From G965195345 sp965277625 (GTDB taxonomy: Bacteria > Pseudomonadota > Gammaproteobacteria > CAKMZV01): 64,000 nucleotides of DNA. The DNA lies in the NCBI GenBank assembly GCA_965277625.1, contig OZ255827.1, positions 496,001 to 560,000 on the forward strand, written 5' to 3'. Position numbers and translations under genes: made by a program. Under the pieces are notes generated by a model. The model was not told where the DNA came from. It made no database searches and saw nothing but the letters and a program-made list of their open reading frames with translations. Numbering within the stretch: the stretch's first letter is position 1; the number at the start of each line of letters is the position of its first letter. Positions 63,722-64,000 of this stretch are shown here, one piece after another.

Positions 63722-64000
63722 TCAGTCATCTGCAAAATCTGACATCGGTGGGCAAGCACAGATTAAGTTTCTATCGCCATGCTGATTATCCACTCGGGAT
63801 ACGGGCGGCCAGAACTTGGTAGCTCTTTCAGAATGCACAGACGGATAGGCTGCTTGTTCGCGCGAATAGGGGTGATCCCACTCGGCTTTAAGCAAGTCCT
63901 CAGCAGGATGAGGCGCATTACACAAGGGGTTGTCATCTTTAGGCCAAGTACCAGCTTGAATTTCATCGGCTTCTTTGCGAATGACAATCATGGCATCAAT
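63722..64000 (-). CDS. gcvP: Glycine dehydrogenase (P protein), C-terminal end
   Basis: Last 92 residues of GcvP, cut by the window edge; the frame is open to base 64000. The sequence is diagnostic: IVIRKEADEIQAGTWPKDDN, then PLCNAPH, EWDHPYSREQAAYP, FWPPVSRVDNQHGDRNLIC and a closing ACPPMSDF. P protein decarboxylates glycine with PLP in the glycine cleavage system. Leftward, with 135 bp to the mreB start; mreB presumably has its own promoter. Confidence 0.93.
   Translation of the reverse strand: MDAMIVIRKEADEIQAGTWPKDDNPLCNAPHPAEDLLKAEWDHPYSREQAAYPSVHSERATKFWPPVSRVDNQHGDRNLICACPPMSDFADD

Overview
The window is a stretch of chromosome from a fairly AT-rich gammaproteobacterium. This is inferred from the gene families and their order: mreBCD-mrdA-mrdB, hfq-hflX, mutY-yggX, an RNase E that opens MKRILINA, parC, metK, gluQ and yajR. 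I cannot place it to genus. No tRNA, rRNA, IS element, CRISPR array or integrase was recognised.

Layout. 1-2.3 kb: a leftward MoxR-DUF58-DUF4381 cluster cut by the window start. 2.5-8.3 kb: a lytic-transglycosylase-like lipoprotein, a spondin-domain lipoprotein, YajR, PyrD, GluQ and an esterase. 8.5-16.5 kb: metK, hfq-hflX, coaD, rne and infA. 16.5-20.5 kb: a leftward cluster ending in yggX-mutY. 20.6-26.6 kb: xdhC followed by a four-gene nucleoside-type ABC importer (ATPase, two permeases, BMP binding protein), which suggests purine salvage or catabolism. 26.9-31.4 kb: a FliF/FliG-like fusion protein, a KAP P-loop NTPase and a DUF599 membrane protein, with no other flagellar gene nearby. 31.5-39.8 kb: a leftward housekeeping run of yciI-like, bioD, purC, tgt, a Kef/YbaL-type antiporter, nadC and parC.

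40-58 kb is an accessory region between parC and the rod-shape operon. It starts with a DsbA-like gene. A 3.5-kb tandem duplication follows; each copy holds a kexin-like S8 protease lipoprotein facing a small secreted cysteine-containing protein. Next comes a two-gene toxin-antitoxin candidate (DUF4258-like plus MqsA/HTH-like). The region closes with a type I restriction-modification locus, hsdM - speD-like - five palindromic 40-bp repeats - fic - hsdS - hsdR.

The hsdS gene is split by a run of 33 AG dinucleotides (54215-54280) that places its two target-recognition halves in different reading frames. The present frame stops right after the run. Gain of one AG or loss of two would rejoin the halves. 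This is a strong candidate for a phase-variable DNA specificity switch, and it sits beside a Fic protein, a SpeD-like enzyme and the repeat array.

58.1-64 kb: the mreB-mreC-mreD-mrdA-mrdB cell-shape genes (leftward) and the 3' end of gcvP.
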